64,000 nucleotides of DNA from Myxococcales bacterium (lineage in GTDB: Bacteria > Myxococcota_A > Polyangia > Palsa-1104 > JAEUJZ01). The translations under genes and the position numbers were made by a program. The stretch spans positions 124,001 to 188,000 of the forward strand of contig JAEUJZ010000131.1 of assembly GCA_016794505.1 (NCBI GenBank), given 5' to 3'. Under the pieces are notes generated by a model. That model did not search any database and had not been told where the DNA came from. It was given only the letters and a program-made list of their open reading frames with translations. Each line of letters begins with the position of its first letter. Within the stretch, counting starts at the first letter, position 1. Below, one piece after another: positions 25,812 to 33,507 of the stretch.

Positions 25812-27056
25812 ATGGACGCCACCCCGCATCGCGAAAAGACGGCTGCTAAAAACCGCGTCGCCAAGCTGACTTCGCTTCTGCCTGCGCGCATGCGTGAGCG
25901 CTTGGATCCCTACCTTGAGACGCTAGAGCTTTTGTCCGAGATTCGCAGTCCGCAGGTGCTGCTTTCGCTGGGCCCACCCGGTGTGCGCGGCCTGCTTTTC
26001 AAGCGCGGCAAGCAAGGCGTCCCGACGCAGATCACCGCGCATCACAAGGCTCACTTCGACTGGGGATATCCCGAGGATCACCCCGAGATGCACGACCTGT
26101 TCGTGCGCGCCAAGCAAGGCCAGTGGGATGGCGACAGCTTGCCGTGGCACATCTCGGTCGATCCCGAAAACCCAGAAGTGCCGCTCTTGCCACGCGACTT
26201 TTTGGCCATGGATCTGCTGAAGGAATGGGGCTATGCGCTGTCGCGCAAAGAAGAGCAGCTCATGATCCACAGCGTCGTTTCGTGGATGCTGTCGCAGTTC
26301 CTGCATGGTGAACAGGGCGCGCTGTTCGCCGCGGCGCAAGTCACCGAAGCGGTGCAGTTCTTCGATGGCAAGCTCTATGGCTCGACGCAGGTGATGGACG
26401 AAGGCCGACACGTCGAGGTGTTCTCGCGCTATCTCGACGGCAAGCTGGGCAAGCTCTATCACATCAATGACAACCTGTTCGTCATCATTGATGCGCTGAT
26501 GTCCGATGGCCGCTGGGACATGAAGTTCCTGGGCATGCAGATCATGGTCGAAGGTCTGGCGCTGGGCGCGTTCGGCACGCTGTATCGCCTGACCAAAGAG
26601 CCGCTCTTGCGTGAGCTCTTGCGCATGGTGATTCTCGACGAGGCGCGCCATGTTCACTACGGCGTGCTGGCCCTGCGCGAGCACATCACCACGCAGCTCT
26701 CGGAACGCGAGCGGCAAGAGCGCGAAGACTGGGCGTTTGAAGTCGCGCTGCTGATGCGCAACCGCTTCATGGCGTACGAGGTCTATGACGAGTGGTTTGC
26801 GGGCCGCATGCCGCGTGCGGTGTGGCGAACATTCATCAACCAGTCGCCGAGCATGCGCGAGTTCCGCCACGTGATGTTCAATCGCCTGATGCCCAACCTG
26901 CGCGAGATCGGACTTCTGTCCGCGCGCATCCGACCGCGCTATGAGCAGGCTGGCCTCTTGCGTTATTCCGAGGGAGTCGCCGCGCCCGAGCTTACGGCGC
27001 AGCAGATGCTGCGCGATCTCGACACGCCGCTTGTGGTTCGCCCAAAATCCGCCTGA
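25812..27056 (+). CDS. ferritin-like diiron oxygenase
   Basis: The 414-aa protein carries a four-helix diiron site: Glu in FLHGEQGALFAAA, ExxH in MDEGRHVEVFSRY, Glu in MVEGLALGAFGTL and ExxH in VILDEARHVHYGV. This E, ExxH, E, ExxH order is that of ribonucleotide-reductase-like and N-oxygenase/hydroxylase diiron enzymes. A GGAGG site precedes the ATG. Together with the reductase two genes upstream it would form an oxygenase system using NAD(P)H and O2; the substrate is not known, but the downstream homogentisate genes suggest an aromatic compound or a precursor. The protein has no signal peptide. Confidence 0.82.
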   Translation: MDATPHREKTAAKNRVAKLTSLLPARMRERLDPYLETLELLSEIRSPQVLLSLGPPGVRGLLFKRGKQGVPTQITAHHKAHFDWGYPEDHPEMHDLFVRAKQGQWDGDSLPWHISVDPENPEVPLLPRDFLAMDLLKEWGYALSRKEEQLMIHSVVSWMLSQFLHGEQGALFAAAQVTEAVQFFDGKLYGSTQVMDEGRHVEVFSRYLDGKLGKLYHINDNLFVIIDALMSDGRWDMKFLGMQIMVEGLALGAFGTLYRLTKEPLLRELLRMVILDEARHVHYGVLALREHITTQLSERERQEREDWAFEVALLMRNRFMAYEVYDEWFAGRMPRAVWRTFINQSPSMREFRHVMFNRLMPNLREIGLLSARIRPRYEQAGLLRYSEGVAAPELTAQQMLRDLDTPLVVRPKSA

Positions 27057-27171
27057 ACGTCCGGCCCGCCCTCGCTGAATCTGCGCTCTGGTTCGCCTGT
27101 GCGTTCTGATATGCTGCCGCCCCATTACCGCTTCAACGCATCACGCGCGATAGCAGACGGCAGGTCCAAAC

Positions 27172-28353
27172 ATGAGCCAGTCTTCGTCCTTCGTTCGCCC
27201 GAAAGTCCCAGGTCCCCTCACCATCATCGGCCTCGATGCCGTTCACTTCTTCGTCGGCAACTTGAGCCGAGCGCGCCGCTTCTATCAGAACCGGCTCGAC
27301 TTTGATGAAGTGGCGCAGTCGACCGTCGACACGTCGCATCGCGATCAAATGGAATCGGTGGTGTTTCAAGCCGGCGATGCGCGCTTGATGTTCTCGGCGC
27401 CGCTCGCAGGCAGCTCGCGTGCAGCCCGCTATCTGCGCCGTCATCCCGACAGCGCTGCCGAGCTGATCGTGCGGGTTCGCGATCTCGACCGTGCGTATGA
27501 CGTGCTGCAAGCGCGCGATGCCACGCTGATCACCGAGCGCCTGGAAACCCAGACCGAGTCGGGACCGGCCCGCTTCTTCGTGATTGCTACGCCGCTCGGC
27601 GATACCAACATCACGTTTCTTGAGCGCTCCGATGGGCCGTTTGTGCCGCCAGGCTTCCGCGTCACAGGCACGGCGCGGGCCAAGAACCCGCTTGGCATCA
27701 GCGGCATCGATCACATCACATCGAACATGCGCGTGCTGCGCCCTTGGATCGACTTTCTGCGCGACATGCTCGACTTCCAGCCGTACTGGAACGTGGCCTT
27801 TCACACCAACGACCTGCGCCCCGACATGAAGACAGGCACAGGCCTGCGATCCAAGGTCATGTGGGAACCGTACTCGGGCTTGAAGTTCGCGAACAACGAG
27901 CCGCTGCGCCCGCACTTCGAGAAATCACAGATCGCCATCTTCTGCGCCGATAACCAAGGCCCAGGGATGCAGCACGTGGCGCTTTCGTTGCCCAATATCT
28001 GCGAAGCGGTGGCTGAGCTTCGCCGCCGCAGCATCGAATTCCTCAGCACGCCGGGCACGTACTACGACGCGCTGCCCGAGCGCCTGGCGCGACAGGGCGT
28101 GCCGGCGGTGCGCGAGCCCATGGCTGAGCTTCGCCGCTTGGGCATTCAGGCCGACGGCAACCAGGATGGCTATCTGCTGCAGATCTTCATGAAGGACGCC
28201 GCGCTTTACTATCAAGATCCCAGCGCGGGTCCGTTCTTCTTGGAGCTGATTCAGCGCGAAGGGGCGCGCTCGTTTGGCGAAGGCAACTTCCGGGCCCTGT
28301 TTGAAGCCATCGAGCGCGAGCAGACTGGCGAGAACAAGTACCCGGCGCAGTAA
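27172..28353 (+). CDS. hppD: 4-hydroxyphenylpyruvate dioxygenase
   Basis: A 393-aa vicinal-oxygen-chelate enzyme that converts 4-hydroxyphenylpyruvate to homogentisate with Fe(II) and O2, in tyrosine degradation. Two glyoxalase-like halves are visible; the C-terminal half holds the Fe ligands His in SGIDHITSNM, His in PGMQHVALS and Glu in FFLELIQREG. NQDGYLLQIF and the C-terminal GEGNFRALFEAIEREQ are characteristic. Hydroxymandelate synthase shares the fold, but the adjacent homogentisate dioxygenase favours the dioxygenase role. It is followed after 22 bases by homogentisate dioxygenase. Confidence 0.93.
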   Translation: MSQSSSFVRPKVPGPLTIIGLDAVHFFVGNLSRARRFYQNRLDFDEVAQSTVDTSHRDQMESVVFQAGDARLMFSAPLAGSSRAARYLRRHPDSAAELIVRVRDLDRAYDVLQARDATLITERLETQTESGPARFFVIATPLGDTNITFLERSDGPFVPPGFRVTGTARAKNPLGISGIDHITSNMRVLRPWIDFLRDMLDFQPYWNVAFHTNDLRPDMKTGTGLRSKVMWEPYSGLKFANNEPLRPHFEKSQIAIFCADNQGPGMQHVALSLPNICEAVAELRRRSIEFLSTPGTYYDALPERLARQGVPAVREPMAELRRLGIQADGNQDGYLLQIFMKDAALYYQDPSAGPFFLELIQREGARSFGEGNFRALFEAIEREQTGENKYPAQ

Positions 28354-28375
28354 GCGAACAAGGCAGAGGCTCTTC

Positions 28376-29584
28376 ATGCTCGACCGCATCTGTTTGGGCA
28401 AGGTTCCGCGCAAGCATCACACCGTGCTGCGCGATGAAAAAGGCACGCTGCTCTATGAGCACTGCATCACGCGCCGCGGCTTTGATGGGGCGTACAGCAT
28501 CGTCTATGAACGAGCGCTGCCGCCTCGTGATGCGGCGCTGCGCAGTCCCAGCCTGGCCCCCGATGGCGATCTGCATCCCGACGCAGCGGGTGAGCGAGCA
28601 CCGCTCTTGGCGCGTCGCCACTTTCTTGGCGGTCGCGTGCTTTCTGACGTGCCCGGCGGCGATCACATCGCGACGCGACGCCTGCTGTTCGTCAACGAAG
28701 ACGTCGCAGTCGGAATCTGTCGCCCGCTTTCGGCGCAAGGGCGCTATTTCGCAAACGGCGATGCCGACGATCTGTTCTTTGTTCATGCCGGCACGGGCAC
28801 GCTGCAGACGATGTTCGGACCGCTGCGCTATCAGCCGGGTGACTATCTGTTGATTCCACGCGGCACGATCTATCGCGTGGTGCCCGATGTCGCCGCCGCG
28901 GCGGCGCCGCCTTTGTGGCTGGTGATCGAAGGTCGCAGCTACCTGGAGATTCCTGCCAACTTCCGAAACCCCGTTGGTCAGCTGCGCATGGATGCGCCGT
29001 ACTGCCACCGTGACTTCCGCCGGCCCGAGCGCCTGCCCGAGCCCAGCGGAAGCGACTTTGAAAAAGGGCAGTATCCGATCGTCATCAAGCGCGGCGGCAC
29101 CTATCACGAAGTCGTCCGCAGCACCGATCCCATGGACATCGTCGGGTGGGATGGCGCGGTGTATCCGATCGCGCTTTCGATCCACGACTATCAGCCCAAG
29201 ACCGGTCGTGTTCACTTGCCCCCGACGACATTTTCGACGTTTGTCGGCGGCGGATTCATCGTCTGCAGCTTCGTGCCGCGCGTCGTTGACTACGACGAAA
29301 ACGCCATTCCGTGCCCGTATCCGCACTCTAGCGTCGACTGTGACGAGGTGTTGTTTTATGTCAGCGGCAACTTCACCAGCCGTCGCGGCGTCGGGCCAGC
29401 TAGCCTCAGCTTTCACCCGGCGGGCATCCCGCATGGCCCGCAGCCTGGCGCCTATGAAGCCAGCATCGGGGCGCGTCGCACCGACGAGCTAGCGGTGATG
29501 GTCGACACATTCAAGCCGCTTCTGGCCACGCCGCACGCACTTGCCGTGGAAGATCGCAACTACCACGCCACGTGGCGCGCTTAG
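28376..29584 (+). CDS. hmgA: homogentisate 1,2-dioxygenase
   Basis: The 402-aa cupin-type dioxygenase opens the ring of homogentisate to give maleylacetoacetate. It shows the early GTGTLQTMFGPLRYQPGDYL cupin segment, EGRSYLEIP, and the C-terminal FHPAGIPHGPQPGAYE loop with Fe-binding His residues and Glu. GAGG lies eight bases before the ATG at 28376. Fumarylacetoacetase and maleylacetoacetate isomerase, needed to finish the pathway, are not in the window. Transcribed with hppD (22-base gap). Confidence 0.93.
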   Translation: MLDRICLGKVPRKHHTVLRDEKGTLLYEHCITRRGFDGAYSIVYERALPPRDAALRSPSLAPDGDLHPDAAGERAPLLARRHFLGGRVLSDVPGGDHIATRRLLFVNEDVAVGICRPLSAQGRYFANGDADDLFFVHAGTGTLQTMFGPLRYQPGDYLLIPRGTIYRVVPDVAAAAAPPLWLVIEGRSYLEIPANFRNPVGQLRMDAPYCHRDFRRPERLPEPSGSDFEKGQYPIVIKRGGTYHEVVRSTDPMDIVGWDGAVYPIALSIHDYQPKTGRVHLPPTTFSTFVGGGFIVCSFVPRVVDYDENAIPCPYPHSSVDCDEVLFYVSGNFTSRRGVGPASLSFHPAGIPHGPQPGAYEASIGARRTDELAVMVDTFKPLLATPHALAVEDRNYHATWRA

Positions 29585-29593
29585 ATCTCGCGC

Positions 29594-30637
29594 ATGCTGC
29601 GACCGCTGCTGTTGCTGCCGGGCATCGGGCTCGCCGCGCTGCTGGGCGGGCTGTCGCTGGGCCTGCACGCGCTGCAAGGCCGCTTCCTGGCCCACCCTCC
29701 GCTTGAGAGCTTGGTCCTGGCGCTGCTTCTTGGCGTGGTGTTCCGACAGGTATTTGGTGTGATTCCGCGCTGCCTGCCGGGGCAAAGCTTCTGCGCCAAG
29801 CAGCTCTTGGAAGTCGCGGTCCTGCTTCTGGGCGCAACCATGGATGTGCGTCAGGTCGTGGCCGGCGGGCCGCGGCTTCTGATCGCGGTCGCGCTGGTCG
29901 TGGGCATCTCTCTGCCTGGAGGCGTGCTGCTGTCGCGCTGGCTGTTTCGGCTCGAACGCAAGCCCGCGGTGCTCATTGCGGTGGGCAATGCCATCTGCGG
30001 CAACTCGGCCATCGCAACGGTGGCGCCGCTCATCGCCGCCAGCACGACCGAGGTCGCAGGTGCGATCGCGTTTACGGCGCTACTCGGCGTGGGCTTGGTC
30101 TTGCTTCTGCCGTTTGCCATCCCGCTGTTCGGTCTCAGTCACTCTCAGTACGGGGTCTTGGTGGGGCTGAGCGTCTATGCCGTGCCGCAGGTCTTGGCTG
30201 CGAGCTATCCAGTCAGCGAAGTGGCCGGGCAGAGCGCGACCCTAGTTAAGCTGATCCGCGTCCTGTTCTTGGCGCCTGTGGCGGTGTTTTTCTCGCTGCG
30301 TGAAGGCGTGCGGGCCGCCGCCGATTCCAACCAGGCAGCCTCGGGCAACCGGAAACCGCGCCTGTCTTTTAGGCAGCTTGTGCCGTGGTTCATCGCCGGC
30401 TTCCTTGTGCTGTCGGCGCTGCGCTCGGTCGGATTGATCTCGGTCAGCGTCGCATCGGGGATCAAAGAAGCAAGCCGCCTGCTTACGATCATGGGCATGG
30501 CGGCCTTGGGTCTCTCCGTCGATGTACACGCGCTGCGGATGGCCGGACGACGAACCGCAGGAGCGGTCTTGACCTCGCTGCTCTTGCTCTTGGGGGTCAG
30601 CTTGCTGCTCATTTCTGGCCTGCGGCTCGGTCTGTAA
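29594..30637 (+). CDS. YeiH/UPF0324-family membrane protein (putative sulfate exporter)
   Basis: A 347-aa inner-membrane protein with about ten hydrophobic segments. The conserved family cores are present: LEVAVLLLGATMD, GNAICGNSAIATVAPLIAA and the late MGMAALGLSVDV. The family is annotated as putative sulfate exporter on limited evidence, so the transported ligand is uncertain; the position nine bases after homogentisate dioxygenase suggests it may move an aromatic acid or simply share the transcript. Confidence 0.85.
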   Translation: MLRPLLLLPGIGLAALLGGLSLGLHALQGRFLAHPPLESLVLALLLGVVFRQVFGVIPRCLPGQSFCAKQLLEVAVLLLGATMDVRQVVAGGPRLLIAVALVVGISLPGGVLLSRWLFRLERKPAVLIAVGNAICGNSAIATVAPLIAASTTEVAGAIAFTALLGVGLVLLLPFAIPLFGLSHSQYGVLVGLSVYAVPQVLAASYPVSEVAGQSATLVKLIRVLFLAPVAVFFSLREGVRAAADSNQAASGNRKPRLSFRQLVPWFIAGFLVLSALRSVGLISVSVASGIKEASRLLTIMGMAALGLSVDVHALRMAGRRTAGAVLTSLLLLLGVSLLLISGLRLGL

Positions 30638-30693
30638 GCAGGCGCGTTGCCGTCGCTGCAACACGCATAAGCCTCCAGAACCTGAGACAAAGA

Positions 30694-30720
30694 ACGCAAA
30701 GACGCCACCCGACTTTGCGT
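30694..30720. other. 8-bp stem-loop between transporter and AAA+ unit
   Basis: ACGCAAAG at 30694-30701 pairs with CTTTGCGT at 30713-30720 around an 11-base loop. It lies 57 bases after the transporter stop and 57 before the small acidic gene. No U-run follows, so termination is only a possibility. Confidence 0.3.
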
Positions 30721-30777
30721 GTTACGATGCCGCAGAATGTCTATGTCTGCTGCGACGCACAGTCGGGGAGGGGGCTG

Positions 30778-31179
30778 ATGCCTGCTCTAGACGTCAAAGA
30801 GGCCGAGAATCTGTTTGAGGAAGTCGCCGAGGATCCCAAGCAGGCTCAGCTTCCGTCAACGACCGGACCCGAGGTCGCGCCGTCGCTGCTGTCTGGCCAG
30901 GCAACCAGCTGGTCGCCGACGCAGGATACGCAGAATCAGCTTCTGAACCTCTGGTTTACGTCGCGCACAGAAGAGTTAAAGGCACACAATGCCGCCGCGC
31001 TTGACGACGATGACGAGCGCACGGCAGCCGAGGGCATGGCTATGGACTTTGTGCCGGATACGCAGATCTCTGCGGCAGATTACCTGGCTCCTGACGACAC
31101 TGGGGCGGCTCGCAGCGACGGTGGTGGTGCGAGCGGTGGTGCGGGTGGTGCGGGTGGCGGAGGAACAACGCAGTCATGA
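30778..31179 (+). CDS. small acidic Gly-rich protein coupled to AAA+ ATPase
   Basis: A 133-aa protein with no recognised domain. The first ~110 residues are acidic and helical (LDVKEAENLFEEVAEDPKQ; LNLWFTSRTEELKAHN; LDDDDERTAAEG); the tail is nearly all Gly, Ala and Ser. The ATG at 30778 has a GGGAGGGGG site directly before it; an earlier in-frame ATG at 30727 has none. Its stop overlaps the ATPase start (ATGA), so the two are translated together. An adaptor or substrate-tether role for the ATPase is a plausible inference. Confidence 0.65.
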   Translation: MPALDVKEAENLFEEVAEDPKQAQLPSTTGPEVAPSLLSGQATSWSPTQDTQNQLLNLWFTSRTEELKAHNAAALDDDDERTAAEGMAMDFVPDTQISAADYLAPDDTGAARSDGGGASGGAGGAGGGGTTQS

Positions 31180-33344
31180 GTGCAGAGCAGACGAGCAACG
31201 ATGAGGAGCAGCAGCCCGCGCGCAAGTGGCTGCAGACCGAAGTCAATCGCGTGTGGCTCATGGCCGAGCTGTGCTTGCGCCATTTTCAGCGCGGCCAGCT
31301 GCGCCCACAGCCCGAGCATCCGTCGATCGCCGAGATCGAGAACATCTTTACGGTGCGTCGCCAGGCGCGGAAGAACGGCAGCACCGGACCGCTCGATATC
31401 GCCGAGCTGCAGCGCTCGCTGGAGGCCGTCGAGCAGAAGCTGCCCGAGCTGCGCAAGAATGCCCCCATCGGTCGGCTGGTCGCGACGCTTGGCCTGCGCC
31501 CGATGGAGCTGGAAGCGCTGGTTGTGGCCATGGCGCCCCATGTCGATGCGCCGCTGGCTGAAGTGTTCCAGCTCTTGCGTGGTCAGAGCAACCGCCGCGG
31601 CGTGGACTTGGCCATGGTCTCGCTTCTGCATCGCATGAAGCGCGACGAGCGCATTTATCTGCTGGATGCCCTGGATCCAGATCGTCCGCTGCTGTCGTGG
31701 CGCCTGGTGCAGGCCATGCCGGTCGAGACACCCGAGGGCTATGGATCGGTGTACTACCGCGCCATTCAGCCGACGTTTGATCTGCTGTCGGTGCTGTTTG
31801 GCCGGACCGAGCTGTCGTCGACGCTCAGCAACTATTCAGAGCTGCGAGTGGGCGAGGCGCGACTGGACAACCTGCTTTTGGACACACCGCTTCGCGAACA
31901 GGTGGAACAGCTCTGCTCTTCCTTCGCCATTGCCAATCAGCAAGGCCCTGCTGCGAAGCTGCCGTGGGTCTTGCTGTGGGGCGGACGCGGCGTCGGCAAG
32001 CGCGAGATCGCGACACGAGCCGCCGCCTATGCTGGCAAGCCCCTCCTCTCGTTCAATATCAGCTCGGTCGAGCCCAATGCGCTCGACGAGACGCTGCGTC
32101 GCGTGCAGCGGGAAGCGCTTCTGCGCGGGGCGGTGCTGTACCTGGGCCCGCTGAGCGGAGTGGTGGTGGCCGATCAAGGTCGGGCGCTGCTGCGACGCTT
32201 CGAGAGCTATCCATCGGTGGTGATCTTTGGCATCGAGTCGCTGCAGCTACCGCGGATCAAGATCCACCGCTCGCTGCAAGAGATCGAGATCAGCCTGCCG
32301 GGCGAGGCCATTCGCCAAGAGCTGTGGGAGCGCTTGATTCCACCCGCGGCGCGCGGCCCCGATGTCATGCTTCCTTCGCTGGCCCGCGCATTTAAGCTGA
32401 CGCCCGGCGAGATCTCTGAGACCGCGCAAGAAGGCCTGGCCATCGCTCGCCTGCGCCCGACGGGACAGATCGGCCATGCCGAGCTGCGTGCCGGAATCGG
32501 TCGCCGCTTGCGCAACGAGCTTGCCGACCTCGCGCGGCGCATCACGGTGGTGGCCAAGTGGAAAGACTTGGTGTTGCCGCCGGAAGACATGTTCCGCGTG
32601 CGCGAATTCATCAACCGCGCGCTGTATGCGCGTCAGGTCTATACCGAGTGGGGTTTCGACGAGCGCATCGGGTACGGCAAGGGAATGATCGCGCTGTTTT
32701 CAGGACCGCCGGGCACCGGCAAGACGATGCTCGCCGGCCTGATCGCCGCGGCGCTGGATCTCGACATCTATCAAGTCGATCTGGCGCAGGTCGTGTCGAA
32801 GTGGGTGGGCGAGACGGAAAAGCAGCTAGCCAAGGTCTTCGATCAGGCCGAGCGCGCCCACGCCGTGCTGCTGTTCGACGAAGCCGACTCGCTGTTTGCC
32901 AAGCGCACCGAGGTCAAGAGCAGCAACGATCGCTACGGCAACCTCGCCGTGAACTATCTGCTGCAGCGCCTGGAACAGTACTCGGGCGTGGCCGTGCTGA
33001 CGACCAACAAGGAAGCAGCGCTCGATGAAGCGCTGCAGCGCCGCTTGACGCTGCACCTGCACCTTGAGATCCCCGAAGAGGCCGAAAGAGAGCGGCTGTG
33101 GAAGTCGTTCATGCCGGCCAAGCTGCGACGCTCAAAGGACATCGACTTCAAGGCGCTGGCGCACGAGTACGAGCTGTCCGGTGGCTACATCAAGAACGTG
33201 GCCGTGCGCGCGGCCTTCTTGGCCGCTGCCGAAAAGTCCGCGGTCAACATGAGCATCCTGCGTCGCGCCGCGGCGCTAGAGCTGGAAGATCAAGGCAAGC
33301 TGGTCAGCAACACGCAGTTCCGCGCCACGCTATCCGGCGACTAG
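31176..33344 (+). CDS. tandem AAA+ ATPase of contractile-injection-system type
   Basis: The 722-aa protein has an N-terminal ~240-residue helical region, a degenerate AAA domain (GGRGVGKREIATRAAAYAGK near residue 268, without a clean Walker B), and a second, complete AAA+ domain (Walker A GPPGTGKT near 510, Walker B LLFDEADSLF near 565, sensor TTNKEAALD, then RRLTLHLHLEIP). The second domain closely matches ATPases that accompany extracellular contractile injection systems (Afp15/Pvc15-like), but the same family also occurs outside them. No sheath, tube or baseplate genes are nearby, so the client is unknown. The start overlaps the stop of the small acidic gene. Confidence 0.85.
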   Translation: MSAEQTSNDEEQQPARKWLQTEVNRVWLMAELCLRHFQRGQLRPQPEHPSIAEIENIFTVRRQARKNGSTGPLDIAELQRSLEAVEQKLPELRKNAPIGRLVATLGLRPMELEALVVAMAPHVDAPLAEVFQLLRGQSNRRGVDLAMVSLLHRMKRDERIYLLDALDPDRPLLSWRLVQAMPVETPEGYGSVYYRAIQPTFDLLSVLFGRTELSSTLSNYSELRVGEARLDNLLLDTPLREQVEQLCSSFAIANQQGPAAKLPWVLLWGGRGVGKREIATRAAAYAGKPLLSFNISSVEPNALDETLRRVQREALLRGAVLYLGPLSGVVVADQGRALLRRFESYPSVVIFGIESLQLPRIKIHRSLQEIEISLPGEAIRQELWERLIPPAARGPDVMLPSLARAFKLTPGEISETAQEGLAIARLRPTGQIGHAELRAGIGRRLRNELADLARRITVVAKWKDLVLPPEDMFRVREFINRALYARQVYTEWGFDERIGYGKGMIALFSGPPGTGKTMLAGLIAAALDLDIYQVDLAQVVSKWVGETEKQLAKVFDQAERAHAVLLFDEADSLFAKRTEVKSSNDRYGNLAVNYLLQRLEQYSGVAVLTTNKEAALDEALQRRLTLHLHLEIPEEAERERLWKSFMPAKLRRSKDIDFKALAHEYELSGGYIKNVAVRAAFLAAAEKSAVNMSILRRAAALELEDQGKLVSNTQFRATLSGD

Positions 33345-33507
33345 CGACTCGCAGCCGCGCCTCTGCGACGACTCGGCGGGGCTCCCGTTTGGGCTGCCTT
33401 AGCGACTGTGCCTGCTCGGCGGGCATTCCGCCTGCATCGAAGCCGCCCTGCACTGCGTCTGCGTCATCGCGCACGAATCGATCGGAAATGGTGGCGTTGT
33501 GTTTACA

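Noticed and set aside
25923..27125. 400-codon leftward frame opposite the diiron oxygenase
   Set aside because: The plus-strand frame carries an intact diiron site; the antisense frame has no recognisable features.
28187..29434. 415-codon leftward open frame opposite HPPD/HGD
   Set aside because: Antisense shadow of two well-supported dioxygenase genes.
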